Shown piece by piece: positions 8,758 to 20,650 of a stretch of 56,137 bases of DNA. The position numbers were made by a program, and so were the translations under genes. Below the pieces are notes generated by a model. That model saw only the letters and a program-made list of their open reading frames with translations, was not told where the DNA came from and did not search any database. Source of the DNA: Bacteroidota bacterium (GTDB lineage: Bacteria > Bacteroidota > Ignavibacteria > OLB7). The stretch lies in NCBI GenBank assembly GCA_018266795.1, contig JAFDZV010000016.1, forward strand, positions 1-56,137, in the 5' to 3' direction. Numbering within the stretch: position 1 is the stretch's first letter; the number at the start of each line of letters is the position of its first letter.

Positions 8758-11085
8758 CTATCCGTTCACGACCAGGCGCTCGAGACAGCTTCTAGTACTG
8801 TCGCGAAGCAGGAGAGTATAGATCCCGGGAGGGAGCCCACTGAGCGACAGGTCCGCCTCATAGCTGCCGCGCGCCATCTCACGATCGAGCAACGTTGCAA
8901 TGAGGGCCCCACGACCGTCATACAGCTCTAACATGATCCGATCGTCAGATGGAAGCGTGAAGATGAACCGTGCATTCGAGGAGGCGGGATTCGGAACTAC
9001 ACGGCCCGCGATCGCATCGTGCATCGAGGGTATTGTATTCGATCCGGGATTCGGTGACAGTCTCAGTATCGGTGCGCTGATCACGACAATTCGCTCCTCG
9101 GAGTACGATGAGAACAACCCCTGAGTGTCCCTGGCACGAAGCTTGTAGCGGATGGTACGCCCCTCCTGTGGCTGACCATCCGGAATGGAGACGGATAGAT
9201 CGGTATACTCGCCAACATCGCCATTCACCGTGGTGACAAGTATCCACGAACACGCTGGCGCAGAATCGCAACGCCAGATCTCGTAAGTACCGCCGGGTTG
9301 CATATCCGGCTCGATGTTCAACTCCCATGTAAGCCGGGGATGCAGATTGCCCGAAACATCAGGGAGCGTCAAGGTGGTATGAGGATCCTGCGGCCTCGAC
9401 GGAGGAGCATTTTCAGGGTGCACCGTATAGAAGCGCACGCTCACATCCGTCCCACTGGAAGGGAGCACCTCCAGACCGAACGTTGTGGCATTCCGCGGAT
9501 CCTCGCTCATGTGCGTAGTTGGATTGCTCCATGGCGAGAAGATGTTGTTTTCATCGGCGCTCCAGCGGTCGTGCCCATCCCCCTTGTGTCGGGGCCTGTC
9601 GGAGGTAAACTCTCGAGAGTTGAGCCTGAGTGCCCCGGTTTCCTCATCGAACCAGGAATAGATCGCATCGGAATACCAGCCCTCCCCGGGCAATGGCCCG
9701 CGATGGTAGTTGTTGACAGGTTGGCGATCAGTGGTGCCGTTGATTCTGTCGATTGAACCACGACGAAACACCGGCTGCATGAACGGAGCATACGACGGAT
9801 CGGAAACACGGAGCGAATCCTGGTTCCAATTCCAGCGTCCGTCGGCGCAGACTACACGTGGATTGTAGCGGCGCGTTTCTATGATGTATAGACCCGGAGC
9901 CCCCGTCCAGTCCACAACGTCATACGAACTGCTGCCCCCTTGAGAATCCATGATGTAGTGTGAAGGTAGCCCCTGATGATTCTCCAATATGAAGTCTTCA
10001 AAATCGGGGAGCACCGGCGCGTACCGATAGGCTACCCCCGTCGTCCCGAAGTCAGGGATCTGTGCTGTCGTACCATCCGCAACGTGGGAGACATCGACGT
10101 AGTCCATCCAGCCAAGTTGGTACCGCTCCTGCGCGTTCATGAAGAGGCTCACGTTCACATAGTGCGATTCTCCCTCCAGGCTCCATAACCCCTCGTTCAC
10201 GCCATTGTACCGCTCATACGAGCCAAGCAGGAAGTGCCCCATCTCGTGGATGTAAATATCAATGCGTCTGCTTTTTCTGGAGTCGAAGCAGGTGATACCT
10301 GATCCGCCATTGCCACGTGGGCCGAACTTGATGTGTTCAGCCCCTTTCCCTACCGACATCGTCATCGCACTATTCACGCCACCAAGATCATTGAACCCCT
10401 CACCGATGAAGCCATTGTTGGGAAGCCTCGGATAATTCCGATAGCACATGATGATCATATCGATCACGCCGTCCGGTACCTGCTGGTGGATATAGTTCCC
10501 GCCTTTCCGGAAGCTCCAGGTATCATACTCCTTCCAATCGTTGGAATCGAGTCGTGAATCGAGGATCTGCAGCACGTCGCGGTTAACGTAGTACGGCACA
10601 TTGGCCGCTTGGCTGTCAGCCTCCTTACTGCCATCATTCTTCAGATTCTGTTGATACCTCCATAGCGGCTTCGGTGCTTGTACGTAGAAAGGATGTCCAA
10701 TCACAACGAACTGCCCGAAGCTGGCATCGCGGAAGTACGTAGTGATGTTGAACTTTTTGCCGCTCGGGATGTTGGGAGAAGCATCAACAATATCCTGCAT
10801 GAACGTGGGGCCAGCCCCGACCGGCCAGAGCGTGGAATCCTCAGCCGTCATTGGATCGTCAGGGAAATCGACGAAGACCATCATAACGTTCACCACACCC
10901 TTGGAGGTCATGAAGACGCCATCCCGCGGGGACCCGGGAGCCCATGCTGGATTTGCAGCAGGCACACAGGACGCTCCACAGATACCATCGCACTGCGCAT
11001 ACAACGATGATGCCGCAAGCGAGATGAAGCCCGCGAACATCACAGCGACTATGAGACTCCGCCATTGATTCGAACGGTGATTCAT
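8758..11085 (-). CDS. Secreted M6-family metalloprotease with T9SS C-terminal signal
   Basis: A predicted 775-residue secreted protease. The start at 11085 gives a signal peptide ending near SSLYAQ. The zinc site HEMGH is at about residues 280-284 inside IYIHEMGHFLLG, typical of immune-inhibitor-A-like M6 peptidases (gluzincin/metzincin-like HExxH). A later fibronectin-like region (about 570-680, with TYEIWRCD and GRTIRYKLRARD) precedes a C-terminal type IX secretion domain containing VVPNPASSNARFIF and GIYTLLLRD. The protein is therefore probably exported by Sec, then carried across the outer membrane by the Por system. The neighbour 105 nt upstream on the same strand has the same kind of tail. 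The extended upstream in-frame ATG lacks a signal peptide start. Confidence 0.88.
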   Translation of the reverse strand: MNHRSNQWRSLIVAVMFAGFISLAASSLYAQCDGICGASCVPAANPAWAPGSPRDGVFMTSKGVVNVMMVFVDFPDDPMTAEDSTLWPVGAGPTFMQDIVDASPNIPSGKKFNITTYFRDASFGQFVVIGHPFYVQAPKPLWRYQQNLKNDGSKEADSQAANVPYYVNRDVLQILDSRLDSNDWKEYDTWSFRKGGNYIHQQVPDGVIDMIIMCYRNYPRLPNNGFIGEGFNDLGGVNSAMTMSVGKGAEHIKFGPRGNGGSGITCFDSRKSRRIDIYIHEMGHFLLGSYERYNGVNEGLWSLEGESHYVNVSLFMNAQERYQLGWMDYVDVSHVADGTTAQIPDFGTTGVAYRYAPVLPDFEDFILENHQGLPSHYIMDSQGGSSSYDVVDWTGAPGLYIIETRRYNPRVVCADGRWNWNQDSLRVSDPSYAPFMQPVFRRGSIDRINGTTDRQPVNNYHRGPLPGEGWYSDAIYSWFDEETGALRLNSREFTSDRPRHKGDGHDRWSADENNIFSPWSNPTTHMSEDPRNATTFGLEVLPSSGTDVSVRFYTVHPENAPPSRPQDPHTTLTLPDVSGNLHPRLTWELNIEPDMQPGGTYEIWRCDSAPACSWILVTTVNGDVGEYTDLSVSIPDGQPQEGRTIRYKLRARDTQGLFSSYSEERIVVISAPILRLSPNPGSNTIPSMHDAIAGRVVPNPASSNARFIFTLPSDDRIMLELYDGRGALIATLLDREMARGSYEADLSLSGLPPGIYTLLLRDSTRSCLERLVVNG

Positions 11086-11189
11086 ACTGATAATAAGATT
11101 GAGTGAATGGAATAGCACGGCCACGAGGGTCCATGCCCGAAAGGGATCGAGAAGAAAACCGTGTGTGGAGGGGCTGAGGGCGTGAAACG

Positions 11190-12101
11190 TTATCGCTCGA
11201 TACGCAACGGGAGCGTGCGTGTGGTGCCATTGAAGCTTAGCCGGATGAAACAGATGCCGGAAGAAAGTCCGCTGCCGTCGAGCATGACATGATGTTCCCC
11301 GGCTTCCTGGGGCTCCTCGGTGAGATACGCCATTACATGTCCAAGTGCATCATACGCAATGGTCCGTACGAAACCTGCCGTGGGCAGCGTATAGCTGATG
11401 GTAGAGATTCCGGAGGATGGATTCGGGTAGATGCGCAATGCAACGGGTTCGGCCCGCTCAACAGCCACATCCGCCAATGTGCCGTATCGTACCCCGTTGA
11501 TGATCGCGCCACTTAAATAGTCCACGGAGGATGGATGCGATTCATACATGACCATTCCAAATCCCCCAGCAAGTGTGACAACATACTCCCACTGCTCCGA
11601 TTCATTTGTCGCATAGTAGTACTCGACCTTCATCGTTTCCGTGGGCGTTCCGAACACCGACGTAGGCGAACGATCGATTACCTGGGCCCATGTGATCGTA
11701 TCGTCATGCCGTACACGCCACTTGTCGCCGAGCTTGGCGTCCAGCTTGTAGCTGAGATTCTGCCTGATCGCATCCGGATCCACGGACGAATACACCTGGT
11801 TCAGGGAGTCGACCCAATACCAGCCGTGTGACAACGATGCCGTGCCGGCATCCCTTTGCGTGTACGCAACCAATGTGTCTCCGGCGGCATTCACGGTATC
11901 GCCGATGATCGTGATTGTGAATGACCATTCACCCGTTGCCCCATCACGATACTCCCACGTATTCCCCTGCTCGAGGGCAAGGAACTGGCGCGCATTCACT
12001 ACCTGCGCATGAACGGCGCAAGCAAAGCATGATGCCAGCATCATGCAGACGACGAGGGCCAGAGGATGCCCAGAGTGGAGACATTGTCGAGAGTGGTTCA
12101 T
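11190..12101 (-). CDS. Secreted protein with T9SS type A sorting domain
   Basis: A 303-residue exported protein of unknown function. It has a signal peptide (hydrophobic stretch around LALVVCMMLASCFACAVHAQ), then about 190 residues of beta-rich sequence beginning NTWEYRDGATGEWSFTITI, which resembles extracellular domains that recur in Ignavibacteria-type proteins. Residues from about 225 form a Por secretion tail: RIYPNPSSGISTISY, then GLSSGICFIRLSFNG. It lies just upstream of the M6 protease on the same strand, and the two may be cotranscribed. No catalytic motif is visible. Confidence 0.8.
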   Translation of the reverse strand: MNHSRQCLHSGHPLALVVCMMLASCFACAVHAQVVNARQFLALEQGNTWEYRDGATGEWSFTITIIGDTVNAAGDTLVAYTQRDAGTASLSHGWYWVDSLNQVYSSVDPDAIRQNLSYKLDAKLGDKWRVRHDDTITWAQVIDRSPTSVFGTPTETMKVEYYYATNESEQWEYVVTLAGGFGMVMYESHPSSVDYLSGAIINGVRYGTLADVAVERAEPVALRIYPNPSSGISTISYTLPTAGFVRTIAYDALGHVMAYLTEEPQEAGEHHVMLDGSGLSSGICFIRLSFNGTTRTLPLRIER

Positions 12102-12332
12102 GTCATCAACACAACAGAATGCAGCAGACTACCGGAAAGAAGAACAGAGTCACAAACATAGAGCACTGCAAACGTAGTGTGAGCCGGAACCGTATCCAAA
12201 CCTGAACCGCGTTCGCATAGAACACGAGGAGCGCCTCCCAACAGATCAGCAGACCATCGCATCAACCCATCGGCCCCATCAACTGATGTCCCGGCCGGGG
12301 CAGGGCTCCGCAACGGCATGGCATGTCGCTTC

Positions 12333-12426
12333 GGAAGGCCGGGGTGATCCTCTCCCCGGCCTTCCACCCCCTGTACCGGATATATCAGAAATGATGAAGC
12401 CGCGTTCCGTCACGAAACGCGGCTTC
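12333..12426. terminator. Two neighbouring perfect hairpins in the gap 12102-12509
   Basis: The first hairpin (12333-12365) has a 12-bp perfect stem, GGAAGGCCGGGG with CCCCGGCCTTCC, and a 9-nt loop. The second (12396-12426) has an 11-bp stem, GAAGCCGCGTT with AACGCGGCTTC, and a 9-nt loop. Both lie downstream of the minus-strand gene ending at 12510, and neither is followed by a strong T-run. They are the only notable structures in this 408-nt gap and are best read as terminator or attenuator structures between 12510 and 12101. Confidence 0.4.
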
Positions 12427-12509
12427 ACTGATGGCACAGACCATGCCGCTTGGCTCTCGCGCCAATCTCGTCGCAGCATGGTAATCACGTCATAACCGGA
12501 ACTACCTGG

Positions 12510-13127
12510 TTAGTTCAGCGGCCCGTTACCGGCACCGACAGTCACGAATGTAGTTCCTGCCTGCAGACGGAGCGTAATCGTACGCGCCGGATCGTGTACG
12601 TCGTAGAAGTCGACGTCGTTCGAGAGCGTGAACCTCTCATTGACGAACGGCTGCAGACTGTTGGCGTTGTCGCTGCTCAACTCGATCTCGTTGGCATTGG
12701 CGTAAACCTTGCCCGGCTCGGACGAAACCGTCACGTTGGCATTGAAGTGAATGCGGACACGCGCCGGGAATCGATCGGCGCCGACAGAATTGATCGTGGT
12801 ATTCGACGGCGGGCGAGAAGCGTCGTATGTGGTTCTGATCACACCGAGATTCGGGTCTACACTCGTTGCATCAACATTGTCCGGTTGAAGATCCACATTC
12901 ACCGGCCCATCCGGAGGGATGGTCTCGCCGTTGACCGGCGTGAACTCGGCATTCCCGGTACTTCCGGGAGGGCAGTCGATGCTGATGATGTTCCCGGCTG
13001 CGTCCAGGTGCTCGATGCACCACACGCCGTTGACGATGACACATGTATCGGACTGAGCCTGCACACGGCTTCCGGTAACGACCATCGCCGCAAGTGCAAG
13101 GAGTGGAAGAGCAAGTATTCGTTTCAT
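12510..13127 (-). CDS. Secreted protein of unknown function
   Basis: Not recognised. The start at 13127 is chosen because GGAGAAC precedes it and it opens directly with a signal peptide (MKRILALPLLALAAMVVTG, cleaved near VQAQ). The mature part of about 180 residues has three cysteines near its N-terminus (CVIV, VWCIEH, DCPPG). It then has a beta-rich region with repeated hydrophobic alternation, such as VRIHFNANVTVSS and ITLRLQAGTTFVTVG. No lipobox, sorting tail or catalytic motif is visible, so it may be periplasmic or released. A long in-frame extension exists upstream, but its sequence has no export signal and looks non-coding. Confidence 0.6.
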   Translation of the reverse strand: MKRILALPLLALAAMVVTGSRVQAQSDTCVIVNGVWCIEHLDAAGNIISIDCPPGSTGNAEFTPVNGETIPPDGPVNVDLQPDNVDATSVDPNLGVIRTTYDASRPPSNTTINSVGADRFPARVRIHFNANVTVSSEPGKVYANANEIELSSDNANSLQPFVNERFTLSNDVDFYDVHDPARTITLRLQAGTTFVTVGAGNGPLN

Positions 13128-13595
13128 TCGATTGTTCTCCATGTTGCTATGGCTTGATACGGTTGTGAGTTGGGATGAACGTGCCGACCGTTCAGGAGAA
13201 TCACGGCCGGTGGTTGCAACGGCAAGAGCCACGCCAGCGGCATGCGCCGTTGTACTGGAAATCCAACCATCCGCGGTACGACCCGCGCGGTATTGCGTAG
13301 GTTCCACCGGAGGCACCCCATCACGGTTGCCATCCGCGACCTGGAATAGCCACCCCCCGGTATCCGTTGGCGCCAACGCGCTGTACTAGAGACTTGATTG
13401 CACGAAAGAGTTCACAAGTTGTGGGAATCGGCCGCGAACAACTACTTCTACTTTGCTATCATGATGCCGTTCGGTGGGTATCCCGGCTCGAGCAGGGGAT
13501 GGCAGCCGGAAATGTACAGGCTGTTCTGCGGCCGCAGTCTTTAATGATGTCATGTGTAATGACACTCAACCGGCCAGGAGCTCCCTCCAACGCAA

Positions 13596-13627
13596 AGCGG
13601 CCGCGCACGATATCGTGCGCGGCCGCT
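13596..13627. repeat. 32-bp perfect palindrome without loop
   Basis: AGCGGCCGCGCACGAT is followed immediately by its exact reverse complement, centred on GATATC. It lies 75 nt past the stop of the minus-strand DUF4397 gene and within the 574-nt gap 13128-13701, where I see no gene. It may be a cruciform or dimeric-protein site, or a terminator stem with an unusually short loop. No T-run follows on either side. Confidence 0.55.
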
Positions 13628-13701
13628 GCCGGTTTGTGCGTTGCGAACTGCGGGCATTGCAATCGGGGCGGAGCATCGATTGCCGCTCCCCGAACCCGGG
13701 C

Positions 13702-14412
13702 TCAGTCCTCTTCGATCTTGTACGTGAGCTTCACCGAAGGATCGGCGTTCACATCGGTGGAGCCGTAGACCACGATCGTATAGCTCTTCCCCGAGACGAA
13801 CGTGACCGGAACCTCCAGCAGCTGCGTGGTGTTGTCCGAGCGCAGGATGATCAGCTTCGTAGTGGAGGCAATCGGCACCGTCACGTAGTCGCTGGACTGC
13901 TGATACGGGATCGGCGTCTGTGTCAGCGGCAGTCCCGTGGCGCTGTTGATCTTCACGTTGATGTTGCCGTTGATCGTCTTCGAGGCATGCACCACACGGA
14001 TTGCGGCATTGTCCGCCGTCACCGCCAGCTTCTTGTTGGTGATCCTGAACGACTCCTTCTCCGTGGAGCTACCGGTGTAGATCACCCAGATGGAGACGGT
14101 GCTGTCCAGCGCGATGGACGTGGAGCTCAGCGAGGCGCCGTCGGTTGCGCGAATGTCGATCGTCCGCGTGCCGTTCAAGACCGTGACATCCTTCAGCGTG
14201 CCGTAGCTGAGACGTCCAAGCGTTGTTGTGTCCTGCTTGAAGATCACATCGGAGCTGAAGCCCGGGTTGGCATGCATGACCGTGATCGTCGACGAGCCCA
14301 CCGGCCCGGACGGCGAGCTTGGGCTGTCGCTGCTGCATGCATTGAACCCGATTGCTGCCGAAACGGCCATCAGCACGAAGAGACTCCGGAGGAGCATCGA
14401 AAAGCGATTCAT
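13702..14412 (-). CDS. DUF4397 domain lipoprotein
   Basis: A 236-residue cell-envelope protein. The N-terminus has a hydrophobic segment ending in a lipobox-like FNAC (Cys about 26), followed by a Ser/Pro-rich spacer SSDSPSSPSGP typical of exported lipoproteins. The rest is two beta-sandwich-like repeats of the DUF4397 kind. Each starts with a short TVMHANPGFS or RVVHAS motif and contains LSYGTLKDVTVLNGT or VKINSATG stretches. DUF4397 proteins are surface or periplasmic and of unknown biochemical role. It is transcribed away from uvrA and shares the upstream gap of about 215 nt. Confidence 0.8.
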   Translation of the reverse strand: MNRFSMLLRSLFVLMAVSAAIGFNACSSDSPSSPSGPVGSSTITVMHANPGFSSDVIFKQDTTTLGRLSYGTLKDVTVLNGTRTIDIRATDGASLSSTSIALDSTVSIWVIYTGSSTEKESFRITNKKLAVTADNAAIRVVHASKTINGNINVKINSATGLPLTQTPIPYQQSSDYVTVPIASTTKLIILRSDNTTQLLEVPVTFVSGKSYTIVVYGSTDVNADPSVKLTYKIEED

Positions 14413-14626
14413 TGCCTTTCCTTCCTGATTATGGATAAAGACCTTGTGTTGCCGAGTTGACTCCGATGCAGTTCCGAGACAAAGGTTTTATCATCCGCAC
14501 ATCGGCGTGCGCCCACTTGCCCCCGGTTGCCGGAGATATGTAACTTACAAGATTGCTCCGGCGCCATGCGTCTAATTTCCGCCGGGCATCCGCTGCATCT
14601 TTCTTACCATTGACCCGCTCCAGACT

Positions 14627-17884
<3,258 letters not shown>

Positions 17885-17916
17885 CGTCTGACAGCTGAAA
17901 CGCAGTTTTTGCAACA

Positions 17917-17948
17917 GAATCGCGGCAAATACTCCTTTGCCGCGATTC
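17917..17948. terminator. Hairpin downstream of uvrA
   Basis: Perfect 13-bp stem, GAATCGCGGCAAA with TTTGCCGCGATTC, around a 6-nt loop, 33 nt past the uvrA stop. No long T-run follows on the plus strand. It separates uvrA from the histone-like gene and probably ends or stabilises the uvrA transcript. Confidence 0.5.
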
Positions 17949-18094
17949 GTATGCAAAATTGTACCACTGCGGTTGCAAAAGGGCCGCTTTTGTATATTAC
18001 ACCACGATTTTCCTCAAATTTTCGTGATGAGCGGGAGCCGGTTACGGAGGTGCAGGCTACCCACGACAAGAACCACAAACTCGGGAGACTTATC

Positions 18095-18283
18095 ATGGAG
18101 CGGTTCAATCAACTGAAGGCCTTGGTTGAGAGTTTCGAGAAGGACTTCGAGAAGTTCTACGTAAAGCACAACAAGGCCGCCGGCGTAAGGGTCCGCAAGC
18201 ACATGCAGGAGCTTCGCTCGCTGGCGCAGGATATCCGCGCAGAGATCCAGTCACTCAAGAAGGAAGAAGGAGAGAGCGAGTAA
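18095..18283 (+). CDS. Histone H1-like nucleoid protein (Hc1 family)
   Basis: A 62-residue, helical, charged protein. Its core reads FEKFYVKHNKAAGVRVRKHM and then LRSLAQDIRAEIQSLKK. This pattern is shared with the short histone-H1-like proteins common in Bacteroidota, related to the N-terminal part of chlamydial Hc1. Such proteins probably bind DNA and help compact the nucleoid. It lacks the long Lys/Ala-rich tail of chlamydial Hc1. The ATG at 18095 is preferred; the longer upstream frame reads through an AT-rich leader that includes TATATTAC near 17992, a possible -10 region. It is probably a single-gene transcript. Confidence 0.78.
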   Translation: MERFNQLKALVESFEKDFEKFYVKHNKAAGVRVRKHMQELRSLAQDIRAEIQSLKKEEGESE

Positions 18284-18425
18284 GAAAGGACCGCTTCCGG
18301 TCGCTTTAAAGCCTTTCCCCTCCTCGGCAGTTTTCGCACGGGCGATTGAGCGCGCATTGGTTCGCCATCGGCGATGCGCTCAACCGCCCGTGCCACTTTC
18401 ACGCATCGAGAATTTGCGCACACGC

Positions 18426-19436
18426 ATGTGGTGCCAGCTTATCGCAAACGGCGCGGGATTCGCCGCGATTCTCACACTGCTGCTTGCCGCAGCCGGCTGC
18501 GGCCGCACCGAACAACAGGCTCCGCCCAGGGAACCGGGCCGGGTTGACTCCGTAGTTGCCGGAACCGAATTTCACGCGCCGGTGATCGCTCCCCCGGCGC
18601 GGCTGGATACGATCATCGCAATCGATCTCGTGCCCGGCGGCAAACCGGAATATGTGGTTGCCAGCATCCGGCCGGACAGTGCCCGCCCGCGAACGGCCCT
18701 TGCGGACCGGCTGGCGTTCTATCGATACGATTCCTCCGCGCGCGCCTACACTCTCGCGCTGGCCGACAGCATGCTCTGGGCCGTCCGCTTCGAAACGCGC
18801 GATGTTACCGGCGACGGCGCCCCCGATCTGGTTGTGTTCACCGACGGCGCCGGGACCGATGCCATTGCAACGCGCGGCATGATCGTCTACGCGGCATCGA
18901 ACGGCTCCATCGGCCGGCCGCTCCGGCTGGATCATGGCAGGCCCGCGTTCGGCAGCGCCGCGCCGGACGGTGAGACGACGATCTTCGTGTACAATGAACT
19001 GTGGCCGGCCTTCGCCTCGCATGCCCAGGCAGTGGAGTACCTGGACGATATCCTCGTCTACAGCGAGGGGGCCTTCGCAAGCGCGCGTGCGGCCTGGAAT
19101 GCGCCGCTGCTGCTGCAGGCGGACAGCGCGCTTGCACGGTACCGGCGGCTTCGCCCGCAGTTCCGCACCGACACGCTCCGCCCGACGGACAGCATGCATG
19201 CACGGGAGGGCGCGGCGGCCGCCGGCGGACGTGATTCCGTGGAAGCCATGCCCGCCGGCCCGCATCCGCTTTTCACGGAGGCGGCGCTGGTGATGATATC
19301 CTACGGCCGCGGCCTGCGGCCCGAACGCGTCCGCTCCTTCTGGCGAGCCGAAGCGGAGTATCTTCGCGGACGGATTCCGGCGGAGCAGTTCGCGGAACTC
19401 GAGTCCATTCAGGCGCGCATGCTCGGGCCGCAGTAG
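18426..19436 (+). CDS. Lipoprotein of unknown function
   Basis: A 336-residue protein whose start at 18426 gives a lipoprotein signal: hydrophobic FAAILTLLLAAA and lipobox AAGC. Near the middle, DVTGDGAPDLVVFTDG resembles the calcium-binding loop of FG-GAP/VCBS propeller repeats, but only one such loop is clear. The C-terminal third is rich in Arg and Ala and ends in a helical segment (EAEYLRGRIPAEQFAELESIQ). It precedes the LytR_C gene by about 130 nt on the same strand. No enzyme motif is visible and the role is unknown. Confidence 0.65.
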   Translation: MWCQLIANGAGFAAILTLLLAAAGCGRTEQQAPPREPGRVDSVVAGTEFHAPVIAPPARLDTIIAIDLVPGGKPEYVVASIRPDSARPRTALADRLAFYRYDSSARAYTLALADSMLWAVRFETRDVTGDGAPDLVVFTDGAGTDAIATRGMIVYAASNGSIGRPLRLDHGRPAFGSAAPDGETTIFVYNELWPAFASHAQAVEYLDDILVYSEGAFASARAAWNAPLLLQADSALARYRRLRPQFRTDTLRPTDSMHAREGAAAAGGRDSVEAMPAGPHPLFTEAALVMISYGRGLRPERVRSFWRAEAEYLRGRIPAEQFAELESIQARMLGPQ

Positions 19437-19563
19437 GCTCCGCGAAGCGCGCGCGCGGAGTACCTGCCCAGGGCACCTGCGAAGCCCGGCGCCGTTGGGG
19501 CGCGGAGTGGTGGTGAGAAGGCATGCATGTATCAACATTGCTTCGTTTCATGAAGTTGGTTCC

Positions 19564-20064
19564 ATGAAGAACGTGCGGCCACGACGGGTTCGCAAGGCGG
19601 GCACGCCAACGGCGAACGGCTCCGGACGGACGCGCACGCTTCTGATCGGCGCGATCGCACTGATCGGCATCCCGCTTGCGGTGCTCGCCTTCGGCTTCAT
19701 CAAGCATAGCATCGTGCGGCGCCCGGTATCGGCAACCGTTGAGCGCACGGACATGTTTGTGAAGGCCGGCGAGCATATCCAGGTGGATGTGGTGAACTCC
19801 TGCGGTATCGACGGGCTGGCCACGAAGTTCACGGAGTTTCTCCGGGCCCGGAAGTTCGATGTACCGGAGTACAGCACAACAAAGGCCCGCGTGCCGTACT
19901 CCAAGGTGATCGATCGCATCGGCGACCCCCTCTCGGCCCGCAAGGTGGCGTATGCCCTCGGCATCGACGAGAGCCGGATCGAGACCGGCATCGACAGCTC
20001 GCTCTATCTCCGCGCCACGGTGGTGATCGGCATGGACTACAGGACACTGCGGCCGATGAAGTAG
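19564..20064 (+). CDS. LytR C-terminal domain (LytR_C) membrane protein
   Basis: A 166-residue protein starting at 19564, with a basic N-terminus (MKNVRPRRVRK), one transmembrane helix at about 25-46 and an outer domain. The outer domain begins IQVDVVNSCGIDGLATKFTEF and ends near SLYLRATVVIGMDY. The VxNSxGxxGLA opening and the closing ATVVIGxDY pattern are typical of LytR_C domains. These occur at the C-terminus of LCP cell-wall ligases and as separate envelope proteins. The gene stands before rsfS with a 73-nt gap, a pairing I believe is frequent in this group. Direct biochemical role unknown. Confidence 0.78.
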   Translation: MKNVRPRRVRKAGTPTANGSGRTRTLLIGAIALIGIPLAVLAFGFIKHSIVRRPVSATVERTDMFVKAGEHIQVDVVNSCGIDGLATKFTEFLRARKFDVPEYSTTKARVPYSKVIDRIGDPLSARKVAYALGIDESRIETGIDSSLYLRATVVIGMDYRTLRPMK

Positions 20065-20137
20065 GATTTCAGAACAACAGCGATTCCGTGTACGCTCTGC
20101 TTGCCCACGGCCCGCCGAACATGATGACGTTATAACG

Positions 20138-20533
20138 ATGGCAACAGCAACAAAACAACGAAAGCCGGCACATGCAAAGACGCTCGCGCGCCGCTGCGCG
20201 GAGCTGATGCTGACGAAGAAGGCGAAGGATGTGGTGATGCTCGATATCCGCAAGCTCACCGACATGGCGGACTTCTTCGTGATCTCGAGCGCAGACAGCG
20301 ACACGCAGTTGAAGGCGATTGCCGATGCCGTTCACGACGGCCTTGCCGAGCTTGGAATCAAGCCGTACCGCACCGAGGGATGGAGCGGCGGGCAGTGGAT
20401 TATCCTGGATTATGTGGAAGTAGTGGTGCATGTCTTCTACCGCGAGGCACGCGACTTCTACAAGATCGAGCGGCTCTGGTCCGACGCCGTCGTTGAGCGC
20501 GTCACCGATCAGCCGGCCGCACCGGCGCCGTAA
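20138..20533 (+). CDS. rsfS: Ribosomal silencing factor RsfS
   Basis: RsfS (Iojap family) binds ribosomal protein uL14 and blocks joining of the subunits, lowering translation in poor conditions. The 131-residue product shows the family core: DVVMLDIRKLTDMADFFVIS, then SDTQLKAIADAV, GWSGGQWIILDYVEVVVHVF and REARDFYKIERLWSDA. It is full length with a short basic extension in front. It lies between the LytR_C gene and the ArgRS-like gene on the same strand, so the three may form one transcript. Confidence 0.93.
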   Translation: MATATKQRKPAHAKTLARRCAELMLTKKAKDVVMLDIRKLTDMADFFVISSADSDTQLKAIADAVHDGLAELGIKPYRTEGWSGGQWIILDYVEVVVHVFYREARDFYKIERLWSDAVVERVTDQPAAPAP

Positions 20534-20650
20534 ACGGATAGCCTGCGGCCCCGTCCGCGGTATGCATCGTGCGCCCGGCGCCCGGCCTGCGTACCGCACG
20601 CCGCCGGCCCGCCGTCGCTGCCAACCATCAACCGTCCACCATCGCCGGCC

